Assembly (NCBI GenBank): GCA_902651635.1
Contig: CACRSC010000002.1
Coordinates: 168,430-232,429, forward strand
DNA: 64,000 bases
Source of the DNA: Mastigamoeba balamuthi
Taxonomy: Eukaryota > Evosea > Mastigamoebida > Mastigamoebidae
Reading direction: 5' to 3'
The notes beneath the pieces are model-generated. The model was given only the letters and a program-made list of their open reading frames with translations, did not search any database and had not been told where the DNA came from. Below are positions 43,619-54,112 of the stretch, one piece after another (the stretch's first letter is position 1; every line of letters begins with the position of its first letter). The position numbers and the translations under genes are program-made.

Positions 43619-43689
43619 GGCTCTGTAGTTTAGTGGTAAAATACCTGTTTAGGGTACAGGTGGCCCCGGTTCGATTCCGGGCAGAGCCC
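43619..43689 (+). tRNA. tRNA-Pro(AGG), copy 4
   Basis: Identical over 71 nt to the other three. Its 3' flank CCCAATATTTAT matches that of copy 3 but not those of copies 1 and 2, so these two are probably the most recent pair. Confidence 0.95.
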
Positions 43690-44039
43690 AATATTTATTC
43701 TTTGTTCGATGTTATGAGTTTACTTGTCTGAAGACGGCTTTGATTGTTTATAATGCCGAAGTACTTCAGCTGTTTCATAATGAAATGTTTCCCTTACGAT
43801 AATTATAATTCTTGATAACATAATGAGTGATTAATATCCCTATTCAGTAGACATTTCACAGAACCATTATCTGATATCATGATACTGTTGTTGACTTTTT
43901 CATAGTTTACCTGTGTATTAGGTTTATGAATTATGTGTGGGTTATTGTGACTCCCTTACCCATGAGCCCGCAGAGACTCCAATTAGGCCTCAGAGCTCTC
44001 ATCTCACTATGGGCGAAAATAGGGAACTGATAATTGATT

Positions 44040-45200
44040 CATCCTTTCTATAATATCAAATCTTGCATGTTACTGATTTTTGCTAAGCATAGTACTGTTT
44101 GGCCATTCTGAGGCAAGCCAGTACTATACTTCCCCTCTTCAACACTTGATGGCTGGCTCAGTATGACCTGGAATAATGAAATGACCCTTAATGCTACCTT
44201 GATCTCATCCTTTAACTTGATCCTCAGGCCCTTGTCCTTAATGTATGTGCATAGTTTGGTGCCCAGGGGACAAGTACAGGAACATTCCATTCATCCTCGT
44301 ACCCCTGCCTTCCCTTAGCCTGTTTCATGTAGTTCTTGACTGTTATGACTCGCTTGACTGCCTCCTCCAAAGCTATGATTCCCTGCTGTAAAGTACTCAT
44401 ACTTTCTCAGCCTTGATTTCAACTGGGGGGGTCGTTCCTCGTGTCACAAGCCCTGGATCTCTTCAGGTAATCTGACAGGAAGTTCGTTTTCCCTGGTGCA
44501 TACTGCACTGCATAGTTGAATTCCCCCAGCTAGATTGTCCATCTCTGGACCTGTGCATTCAAACTCGTCTGCATGAATTTGAGGTTCAAATGGTCTGTGA
44601 TGATCAGAATCGGTTCACAGATGTATGGTCTCTCATGTGACGTTATCTAGACCACTGCCAACGCCTCTCTCTTGATGGTTGGATACTTAGTCTTGCACTT
44701 CATGAGTTTCCTTGAGAAAAACGCCTCAAAACCCTGTTGACCATATCCTGCATCAGTAGTACCCATGTGATTGCCACTGCTGAGAAGTCCGTTCTCACAA
44801 ACAGCAATCCTCCTAGTACTGGCTGGTACAGAACTAGAGCATTCAGATTTGCATCTCGGACATTTCTGAATGCCCTCTCGTGCTTCTTCTCCCAGGAAAA
44901 CGACTTGGTCTTTGTAAGGTTCCACAGGGGTGCCACCTGATCTACTATTGCTGGAGCAAACACCAAGAACCACTGGCACAACCCAAAGAACGACTGGTGA
45001 CGAAAGCCATTATCTCCCCTGCTATCTTCGTTGCTGCTGCCTGGTTGTATGCTGTCTTCAGGTCTGCATCTCTGTTGTATGTTTTGTGTGCAAATTCCTG
45101 CAGTAGCAGCTTCATGTTCTTGCTTGGGTATGTGAGTTTCTTGATCCAGTGGTTCATCTTGAAGTAGTTGAAGCACAATTCTGAATCTTATCTTCTTTCG
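44040..45200 (-). mobile_element. Ty3/gypsy-like LTR retrotransposon fossil (partial)
   Basis: A fragment of the pol region on the minus strand: the end of the reverse transcriptase, the retroelement RNase H (recognisable by the APLWNLTKTKSFSW and TDFSAVAITWVLL stretches) and the start of the link towards integrase. It is broken at several places, and I see no LTRs, gag or full integrase in the window. It lies in AT-rich DNA beside tRNA-Pro copy 4. Decay is clear, so it is not recent. The edges are approximate. Confidence 0.75.
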
Positions 45201-45634
45201 TGCACCTCCTTGTCAGTGTCACTATCACAGGCAACTCCTGAAGTATCACTATCAAGAGAGCAGAAAGTGCCCAAATGGGGCAGCACAAATTTGGGCATTC
45301 GAATCATCATGGATCCAAATTGCTCTAGAAATGTGGTTCTAGAACCCCACGCAATACTGAAAAACCCCTAACAGAGGCCCCTGGGTAGCCCTGAACAGCC
45401 CATCTCACTCAATGAGGGGGCCGAAACGAGGGCGCAACCCCAAAACTCCGCAGAACCAGCCTGTCAAAGAAACCGGCCCCCACTGAACCGACAATAAACC
45501 CGAAAAGTTCAAACCCTCCCTCCTCCCTTATAACGGGCACCTGGAGTCCAATGAGGAACCGCGACACAGAGCTGCTAGCCTGTTGGCAGAAGAAATTCCC
45601 CGAGTAGCCAAACTCAACCTCCAGAACACCCATC
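45201..45634. other. Interval without gene
   Basis: Transition from AT-rich to GC-rich DNA. Short frames only and no similarity seen. Confidence 0.45.
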
Positions 45635-45666
45635 ATGGTATCTGCAATCCCCTTGCTGTTGCCTCA

Positions 45667-46379
45667 GATGGCTAGAGCAGGTCAGTATCTATCTATCAAT
45701 CTATTTCTCGGTGATGTCATCCGCTTCTCAAGAAAAGAGAACATTCACCCTCCGCTGCCCCACAGTCCGGCGACAAGAGCTACTGCCGCGCCGCCACTGA
45801 TAAAGCACCCTCGCGCGCGAAACCCCCTACGCAGAAGCAATCGATGACCTCGAGTACCTCGTCGACCTGCCAGAGGCACAGCTGAACGAGCAGCATAATG
45901 GCACGCCGACGGGGTCCTGACGGCAAATGCAGTTTTGTTGACCCCCCGCCCATCACACTCGCACGGCAGGCCTCCTTGTGCTCATGTCCCATCACGCGGG
46001 CGCGGTAAAGGCGAAGCTGCTCAACGAGGGGGTTTTCGACATCACGCAGGGCCCGACCACGCAGGAGCTCTCCAGCCCAGACTTCGTCCGTGTCGTCTTC
46101 TGCCCATCGCAGAACCTCGCGGATAACGAATTCTGGAGGCTGCTGCTCAGCGCGGACAGCAGCGCAGCCACCACCGACTCCTCCGATACCCCGATGGATT
46201 CGATGAGAACGTGAGTCCCCTGCACAGGCACTCCGGATTTTCCACTGAGATCCTTGCGGGATTGGCCACACGGAAACTGCGGAGCAGACGATGCCGGACA
46301 CCGACGACCCCCTCGATCCGATGGACCAGCACATCGGCCAGCAATTCGCAGACGCACTGGGGATCGCCTACATCCACTG
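45667..46379 (+). CDS. Small family protein, copy A (possibly broken)
   Basis: Unrecognised family shared with 46828-47355. Likely exon 1 is 45667-45679 (ATGGCTAGAGCAG), or from the in-frame ATG at 45635. Exon 2 starts at 45835 and reads EAIDDLEYLVDLPEAQLNEQ, then HNGT. Exon 3 starts after GGCAG near 45957 and reads LLVLMSHHAGAVKAKLLNEG, then FDITQGP and FVRVVFCPSQNLADNEFWRLL. A last exon ends DALGIAYIH. Exons 1 and 2 join in phase. The next two joins fail by one base each; one would be cured by a shorter G-run near 45920. So it is either a pseudogene or affected by sequencing errors. The matches to copy B (D-I/L-x-x-x-EY, NGT, LxVxF, VxCVxxxP) support common descent. Confidence 0.45.
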
Positions 46380-46827
46380 AGTGCGCATGCTGGTCGCCGG
46401 GGCGCAGGCCGCCGAGATATATTTAGTATTACGCGATCTTTCGCGCAGAGGAATTTTTTCGATTCAGTAATTCAATTCAATACCAATAAGGAATGAGTAA
46501 CACACAGATTGCAACAAAAAACGACATTCAATCATTCCGCAACATGGGCATGCTGCATTGCATTGCTGGCGAATGTGTCGGGTGATCAGAGAGAGGACTG
46601 TGGTTGCCCTGACCCTTTGTTTGAAGCCCGCTGGCCGGTGGCGATCACGATAGCAGCGCGAGGTGTCAATGTGCGTCTTCTCATTCCGAGGAAGGCGGGT
46701 CGCCTTGTCGCAGATATGCCGAAGACGCGGAGATATCGTACCTGCGATTCTCCTCCGCCTCTCTTTCTCTTTCATTTTGCAAAAAAACCCCGGAGCAGTA
46801 CAACGCCAGCCCGACCACCGACATCAC
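46380..46827. other. Spacer between the two paralogues
   Basis: About 450 bp with no gene. It contains GAGATATATTTAG at about 46411-46424, a T-rich run near 46450, and the promoter of copy B. Confidence 0.45.
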
Positions 46828-47355
46828 ATGGCCTACCTGCGCGGCAACGCCAACGTGGAGGACATCGCGTGCTTCGAGTACGGAGGCAGTGCCACCCCGC
46901 AGCTGCAGAATGGCACGCAAAACCCGCACAGTTCCCCGAGTGCATACCGGGGGGGTTTTTTGGTTTAATTGACTGCGAGCCCCGCCCCTCCTCCCCCCCT
47001 CGCAGACGTGAACGATCTCGTCGTCCGGTTCCGCCAGGGCAACACGGACATGGAGATGCCTCTCGTCCAGTTGGTCGGCTGCGTCAAGCAGGGCGAGGTC
47101 ACGGATCAGGTCATCAACATCGTCTGCGTGATCTACAGGCCGCCCCTCGAGAACCGCACGATCGGGGAGCGGCTCCACACCGCGGCCACCGGCGGCTCCG
47201 CGGGCACCCCGCTGCCGAGGGACGGGCCCAACGAGAGTCCTCTCGGGTGCACGGATGGGCCGCTCCCCGACCCCGAGGAGTGGCTTCACGACTACGCTCT
47301 GCTCGACGACAGTCTCGAGAGTGGCCGCGAGTTTGGCTATCTCAGCGACCCCTGA
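46828..47355 (+). CDS. Small family protein, copy B (153 aa)
   Basis: Unrecognised. Exon 1 is 46828-46939 and exon 2 is 47006-47355, in phase (154 codons). A shorter donor at 46889 is also in phase (136 aa). The longer form is preferred because the NGT motif it includes is also present in copy A. The sequence has ANVEDIACFEYGG, then a beta-rich core VNDLVVRFRQGNTDMEMPLV, QLVGCVKQGEV and INIVCVIYRPPLENRTIGERL, and an acidic tail (PDPEEWLHDYALLDDSLESG). It has no signal peptide or TM, so it is probably cytoplasmic or nuclear. The function is unknown. Confidence 0.6.
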
Positions 47356-47921
47356 CGTGCTATCCTGCACGCCGGGGGCTCTTCTTTTCTTTTTCTTTTT
47401 TTTCTGCTTTTTTTCTTAGAACTTCGTCATGCCACTGTCGTTTTGCTCTTTTTATTACATTCAGAGGATTATTTATATTACAGGCCATAAACATACATCC
47501 TTGTCTCATTCAAGGATGCACAAGAGAAAGTCTAGACAAAACACACAAAATAACGAGAATTTGAGTATTACAATAAAGTATTGAGCCGGATGAGAGTGAC
47601 CAGAGACTGTAGTCAGTCAACTTTGCGTAGGATCCACAGACTCGCATCAAGGCGCCCTCAATGCGCTGGACAAACCTCTACGCACGTGCTCGACCCCCCG
47701 AGCAAGACGGCAACGCAGAGGCGACCACGCATTGTCTTGGGGCGCACATCGTCACACCGATGCGCCGCTCCTCTTCATTCACTTTGAGCGCTGCGTGTGT
47801 GTCTGCGTGGGTGTGTGGCAGCCGTGCTCTTGATCTCTTGCTCTCATGCACAGGGTGTGCTGTGCTGTGTGAGTGTGAGTGTGTGGCCTGCTCCGCTGCT
47901 GCTGCAGGCACCCTGCAAATG
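47356..47921. other. Intergenic spacer
   Basis: 566 bp between convergent genes. T-rich just after the stop of copy B (47380-47420), otherwise featureless. Confidence 0.5.
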
Positions 47922-50900
47922 TCAGTGCGGCGCTGCCCCGGCATCCGCGCCACCAGCTGCGGCTGCAGTGCCCGCAGGGTGGGGGCCAGGGTCGGGCTCG
48001 GGAGCGGGCTGCGGCTCTGCTGCTGCGGCGGCGGCTGCGGCGGCAGTCTCAGGAGGGTGCGGGCCCGGGTCGGGCTCCGGCAGGGCCTGCTGCTGCTTGG
48101 GCTCGGCAGCGCCCACGCTCCTCGACGCCTGCTGCTCCTGCGCGGGAGCGATGGCCACGGCCGGCGTGCTCTGCGCCAGCCCCTCCTGCGGCGCCTCCCT
48201 GCACCGCACGATCGTGATCCCCTTGGGCGGCGGCGCAATCATCCCAGTCGCGGGCGTCACGGCGGCGGCGATAGCGGGGGCTGCAGCAGCGGGGGCTGCG
48301 GCGGCTGCAGCAGCGGGGGCTGCGGCGGCAGCAGCAGCAGCGACAGTGGGGCCCACAGAGGCCGCGACGGCCTGGGCCTCGGAGGCGCTGGCGCGCGTGA
48401 ACCTGCGGTACTCGAGGGGCGCCGAGGTCGAGAGGAGCGACCCGCTCGAGGAGGCGGCGCTGATGGCCGCGGCCTTGGGCGGCGCGCGGACGGGCAGGGG
48501 CGCGGCGACGGCGAGGCGCGGGGTGGGCGGGGACTCGAGGGCGCGGCAGACCTCCTCGGGGGCAGCGGCCTGGCTGAGGGGCTGGTACGAGTCGGGCAGC
48601 TCGATCGAGAAGAAGGGGAAGCGCGGCATGCGGAGGCCCGACTGCCTGCTGGTCCTGCGGTACTGCGCGTAGGTCCAGGCCATGCCGCCCAGCACCGAGG
48701 CCAGCAGCACGCCGGCGCCGATGGCGATGTAGCGCCAGACGCCAAAGGCGCAGCCGGCGGCGCTGATGGCCATCGTGGGCACGGCGAGGGCGACGGCGAT
48801 GGCCAGCGGGATGGGCAGCATGAAGCCCGGGACGCACTGCGGCTCGCCGCCGGTCCTGCGGGCCCTGCAGGCCCTGCGGTGGTCGATGACGCGGCTGAGG
48901 GCGAAGGCGAGGCTGATGAAGAACGTGCTGACCGAGAAGAGCCACATCTGCAGCTGCACGACGGCGTTGAAGTCGAGCGCCCCCGAGACGAGCAGCGCCA
49001 GCGCGCCCTGCAGCACGATGGGCCAGACGGGCACGAAGCGCTGCGTCACGCGGCGGCCCAGGAAGGCGGGCAGGTAGCCGAAGACGGTGGCGTGGGCCAT
49101 GGCCTCGCTCGACGTCGAGAGGAACGCGGTGCCGAGGCCCAGGACGCCCAGGAACGCGGCCCCCGTGACGATGTACGCCAGCGGCGGCCAGAGCTTGCGG
49201 GCCGCGTCGGCGTACATGTCGCCGTGGTACTCCGAGGCCGAGAGCAGCGAGACGACGACGATGAGCGGGACGACGTACGTGCAGAGCACGAGCACGAGGG
49301 CCGAGACGATCGAGACGGGCACGTCGCGCGCGGGCTTCTTGGCCTGCGACGAGAGGTTGCCGACAAAGTCCCAGCCCATCAGGTTGAACATGAGGACGCT
49401 GATCAGCAGCGGCCAGTCCACGTCCGAGGCCCCGCTGAAGTCCACCAGCGGCGCCCCGTCGAGCTGCGGCGACGCCCAGAAGAACATCGCCACAAAGGGC
49501 GCCAGCACAAACGCCACCAGCAGCGCGCTCGCCTTGCCCACCACCTGCAGACGCAGCGTCAGGCCTGGGCACTCAGCAACCAACGACAACCCAGCGCAGC
49601 ACAAGTGTGTGCTGCGCAGCCGATCGCGCGGGAAAGACACACGAATCAGTTGTTTCTGACGGCAACCGCAGGAGACCTGCTGGGAAGCACAGCACAGACA
49701 TACAGACGAACGGACGAACAGACGGACAGACGGACAGGAACGCATACAGGGCCCACGAAAAAGGACCGAGGAAGACAACAGGAAAGGAAGAGCAGTGGAC
49801 TTCTGGACAATCGGACGATTGGACCACCGCCAGAAAAGCACAGCAGATGGCGAGAAGAAAGTGCCGTAATGGCTTCTGAGAAGAGTCGCGTAATGCACGT
49901 GCAGGCACCCCGCAATGGCCTGAGCCTCTGGGAGAACACAGAAGAGCCAGAGAAAGAGATGGGGGAAGAACAGGAAGAACAGGAAGAAGAGGAAGAACAG
50001 GAAGCGAATGCAGAAAGGAAAAGAGGGAGGGGCAAATGCCAGGGAGGCGCACCTGGAGGCCGAGGAGGTTGAGGGCGATGACGGCGACCTCGAAGCAGGC
50101 GATGCAGAGGAGGCGCCAGAGGGGCTGCTCGCAGCCGATGGCGCGGGTGAAGTAGCGGGCAAAGAGGTTCGAGTAGATGGCGTTGGTGAGGACGTTGAAG
50201 ACGGTGCGCACGAGGCTGTGGGCCATGGCGACGGTCTCGCCCATGGTGGCGCCCACCCACTCGTTGTAGCCGTAGTCGAAGCGCGTCGAGAGCTCCGAGA
50301 TGCAGAGCGCCTGGGGCAGCGCCCAGAGCAGCCCCATCGCCAGCAGCGCCCACAGGCACACCGCCGGCGTGCTCGCCCGCAGCGACTCTGTCCCACCACC
50401 GCACCGCACCGCACAGCACGCCTGTTAGTGCCCTGCCCTGCGTCGTGCCCCTCTGCTCTGCTCTGCTCTGCTGCTCTGCTGCTGTGCTGCGTGGGGGCTC
50501 CGGGGGCTTCACCGGTGTGGGTGGCGTGCGACCACCAGAGCGTGGGGAGGGCGCTGCTGGGCTGCTGGCAAGGACCCCCGCTCCCACCCCCGCGGTGCTG
50601 TGTGCACGTGTGCTGGCGAGGTGTGCGCGTGTGCTGGCGAGCACAGAGTCACAAATGGAAGTGTGCAGCAGCAACAGCAGCAGCAGCAGAGGCAGCAGAG
50701 GCAGAGCGCAACAGGCAGGGAATACCATAGCACAGCAGCACAGCAGCACAGCAGCGCATTATCACCCGGCGCGGCCCCCTAGCAAGCAAGCAAGCAGCGC
50801 ACACAGGGGAGCGCAGGAGCAGGCAGGCAGAGGGGCGCCAGAGGGTGTGGGTGGTGGTGTGGGTGGTGGTCTTTGTGCCCCCGCGTGCGTCTCTGTCAGG

Positions 50901-51124
50901 GATGGAATAACCGCCCGCCTGCCTGCTCTCAGCGACACACACACACCACCAGAGAGACTCTGCTGCACGAGGGAGCGCTGCGCTGCGTGTGCCTGTCCTG
51001 TGTGCGCGCGGGGTGCCAGGGAGGGGAGAGGAGCAGAGCGCACCCTCGAAGCCGAAGGGGCCGCCCCCCACGCTGAAGTAGACGATGCCTGTGAGGGCCA
51101 CCCACGAGAGCTGCGCCTGCCCCG

Positions 51125-51165
<41 letters not shown>

Positions 51166-51464
51166 GCCCCCAGGGCCACCGCCACCGCCTCGGCCCCGTA
51201 GCTCCCGCAGCTGCAGCTGCTGCTGCTCCCCGCGCCGCTGCCCTCGCTGGCCCCCACGCCCGGCGTCGACGCCGCAGAGGCCGCGGCAGAGGCGGAGGAG
51301 GGGCGGGGGCTGGCGCTGGGCGTGCGGCGCAGGGCGTCCTCCACGAGCAGCCGCCGCAGCTCCCCGTGGTCCCGCAGGCTCACCCGCAGCCGCTGCCCTC
51401 CGCCGCCCCCTCCGCCCGCCGTCCCTGTGCCGCTGCCGCTGCTGCTGCCGGTGCCGCGCGCCAT
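47922..51464 (-). CDS. APC-superfamily amino-acid permease, 792 aa
   Basis: Membrane amino-acid transporter of the APC superfamily. Exons: 51464-51044, 50387-50053, 49544-47922, in phase (793 codons). The N-terminal cytoplasmic part is Gly/Ser/Gln-rich (13-Gln run near 51140). TM1 has the family motif SWVALTGIVYFSVGGGPFGFEG, interrupted by intron 1 right after GFE; the unwound GGPFG substrate site matches plant/amoeba PUT- and LAT-like permeases. About eleven further TM spans follow (for example LWALLAMGLLWALP, LLISVLMFNLMGWDFVGNLS, IVSALVLVLCTYVVPLIVVV, YIVTGAAFLGVLGLG, PLAIAVALAVPTMAISAAG). A tail of about 240 residues is Ala/Pro-rich and disordered. Both introns are long for this genome (656 and 508 bp). 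Substrate could be a polyamine or a cationic/neutral amino acid; it is not decidable here. Confidence 0.9.
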
Positions 51465-51911
51465 CTGTGCCGCTGGGGTGTGCAGAGTGGGGGGTGGGTG
51501 GCCCTGCTTGCTTGCTGTCTCTGTGCCCTCTGGCGCTGCTGATTGGGGTATTCTAGGAAAAGACTCGGTACGCTGCCCCCGCCGGCCTTTCGCCCGTCCC
51601 GGTGATATTCCCCTCTTTCCGCACGCCTCCGATACCCCCCTCAGCGGGGACCCCGCTGCACAGCGGTGCAGGTGGCGGGCTGACGTTGCCGCTCTGGGGT
51701 CTCGCTGCTCTCTTTCTCTCTGCCCCCGGCATTTCGCAGCTGCACTCATTTCACAGCAGGCAGACCGGCTGCTGGCCACCGGCCCCCCAAGAGGCACCAG
51801 AGGCACCCAGGGGCACGCACTCGCGTGGCCGTGCAGAGGTGTCATTATTGCTGTTGCTGCTGCCGAGGCGGCATGGCAGGCACGAGGCTGCCGGGGAGGC
51901 TGCTGGGGAGC
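51465..51911. promoter_or_regulatory. Spacer upstream of permease, downstream of lyase
   Basis: 447 bp. GGTGATATTCCCCTC (about 51600-51614), the shared ATATC-type motif, lies about 140 bp before the permease start. No gene seen. Confidence 0.35.
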
Positions 51912-53716
51912 TCAGGCGTGGGTGAGGGCCTGGCGGAGGTCCTCGACAATGTCCTCGACGTCCTCGGTGCCCACGCTGATGCGGATGAGCTCGGGGCACA
52001 GGCCCTGCTCCTTCATGATCTCCGCGGGGACGCTGGCGTGCGTCATCGAGGCCGGGTGCTCGATGAGCGTGTCCAGGCAGCCCAGGCTCACCGCCAGCGT
52101 CGCGAAGCGGCACGCCTCGATCACCCGCTTGGCCGCCTCGTAGCCCCCAGCCACCGTGAACGAGAACGTCCCCCCGAAGCCCCCGTGCATCTGCTCGCAC
52201 GCCAGCTTGTGCCCCGCGTTCGTCTCCAGCCCCGGCCACGTCACGCTCGTCACCTGCCCGCGTCATTCCCCCCGGGATATCGAAATCAATTCGCAGATTC
52301 ACCGGCGGGCGATATCTCGAGATCCGGGAATCTCGCGAGCGGGGGGGGGGATGGGGAAGGGCAATTGTCTGGACCTTGGGGTGCGCGACGAGGAAGCGGG
52401 CGACGGCGTCGGCGTTGGCCGTGTGGCGCTGCATGCGCATGGCCAGCGTGCGGATGCCGCGGGTCACGAGGAACGCGTCAAACGGGCCCATGATGCTGCC
52501 CGTGTCCTTGCGCCACGTCCTGATGGCCGCCGCGTGCTCGGGGCTCTTGGCCACCACGATCCCGCCGACAACGTCGCCGTGGCCGTTGAGATACTTGGTG
52601 ATGCTGCGTCACGCCCCCCGTCATTTTCATGCCCGCTTTGAGTAAAACGGAGATAGAGATATCTTCCTCGGAGGAAATCTCGGGAGGAAGAAAATATCCG
52701 GATCCTAGTTCCGGGTATGCATCGCACCTGTGCAGCACGACGTCGGCGCCCAGGACGAGGGGGTTCTGGAAGATGGGGCTGGCGAACGTGTTGTCGACGA
52801 CGAGGACGGCGCCGGCCTCGTGGGCGATCTGGGCGCAGCTGCGGAGGTCCGTGATGGTCGTCATGGGGTTCCCGGGCGTCTCGACGTAGAGCACCTTGGT
52901 CTCGCCCTTGCGCACCGTGGCCCGCACCGTCTCGGTGTTGGTCGTGTCGATGACGCTGCCACGTGCGCATCGTCAGGCCGAGTCACGGGGGATATCTTCT
53001 CGACAGAGATATCGCGATATTTTCCGTATGGATTCCGGGCGGGGAAAATCGCACCTGCAGTTGATTCCGAAGCGGGCGTAGCCGGCGCTGAGCAGCGAGA
53101 CCGAGGGCCCGTACATGACCTGGCTGCAGACGACGTGGTCGCCGGCGCGGAGGAAGGGGATGGTGGCGGCCGTGACGGCGGCCATGCCCGAGGCGACGGC
53201 GACACCGCCGCAGCCGTGCTCCAGCTCGGCCACCAGCGACTCGAGGCGCTCCACCGTCGGGTTCCCGATGCGGCTGTACATGTGCCCCTCGGCCCTCTTG
53301 CCCTGCTCGGCGGCCGCATCCCAGGGGGGACGAGGGTCAGCGGGAAAAACAACCCCCGTCAAACACAACAAACCGCAAACACCAACAAACAACAAAACCC
53401 GATGACGCAAAGCGCAGGTGGGGGAAAAAAGGCAACGGGCAGGAAAACCCGGTGCACAGCGCAGGGATCTCGACCCAGATCCTTCCCACGGGGGGCCGGG
53501 GCTGCTGCAGGGGGGTCACAGGGGGCAGGGGCGCACGAAGAGGTCGGCGCCGTGCTGGGTGTCGTCGAAGACAAAGGTGGAGGTCTGGAAGATGGGGAAC
53601 GTGTGCGCGTGCAGCACGTGCGGCTCGTGCGAGCCCGCGACGGCGGCGGCGCCGCCACGCACGCAGGCCGTGTGGAGGCCCTTGGGCACGGGGTTGTTGC
53701 AGTTGGGGGCGGACAT
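51912..53716 (-). CDS. Methionine/cystathionine gamma-lyase family PLP enzyme, 408 aa
   Basis: Pyridoxal-phosphate enzyme of the Cys/Met metabolism family. Exons: 53716-53537, 53302-53055, 52955-52728, 52603-52375, 52253-51912 (409 codons, in phase). Motifs: YSRIGNPTVERLE near the N-terminus, ASGMAAVTA (phosphate loop), YVETPGNPMTT, VVDNTFASP (PLP-ring Asp) and SITKYLNGHGDVVGG, where Lys about 222 binds PLP. C-terminal motifs are SLGCLDTLIEHPASMTH and RISVGTEDVEDI. Length and SLG..TLIEHPASMTH fit methionine gamma-lyase, which splits methionine to methanethiol, ammonia and 2-oxobutyrate. However, the MGL cysteine in the YGCT motif is replaced (MYGPSVSLL), so cystathionine gamma-lyase or mixed activity is possible. 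No organelle targeting peptide is obvious. Confidence 0.92.
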
Positions 53717-54112
53717 GGTCTCCGGGAGAGGGTGGTGGGGTTTCAGGGGGGCGGGTGTGGCTGGGCTGCTGCGAGCGGTCCGCGTTTACTGAATGAAAAA
53801 AATGGCAGGAGGGGCAGATATTTCCGGATATCCAGCGCCCCCCTGTCACGCCTTCCTGCACAGGCGCAGTCGTGCCAAGTGACATCATCGCGGGGGGCCC
53901 TCGGGGGGTGAGCGCCGGTGGCCTCACCCCCAAGGAAATCTGCGAGCGAAGGGGGGCTTCTCACGGGCCTGTGCCCCCCCCCCCCCGGGTGCCCAAGTGC
54001 TGAGCAAATCTCCGCAATCGGCTATTCAGAATCAATTGATCTCTGCCGAGCCCGCGGACGCCCCCTCCCCGCTGCGGAAGCAGTCCGTCTCTGTGTTACA
54101 CGCGGCGGGGGG
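53717..54112. promoter_or_regulatory. Promoter side of the lyase gene
   Basis: 396 bp. GGCAGATATTTCCGGATATCC at about 53813-53833 holds two ATATC-type boxes about 100 bp before the lyase ATG. A C-run lies at about 53976-53986. No gene. Confidence 0.4.

Noticed and set aside
47661-50072. 803-codon plus-strand frame
   Set aside because: Shadow of the amino-acid permease, which has TM segments and in-phase exons on the minus strand.
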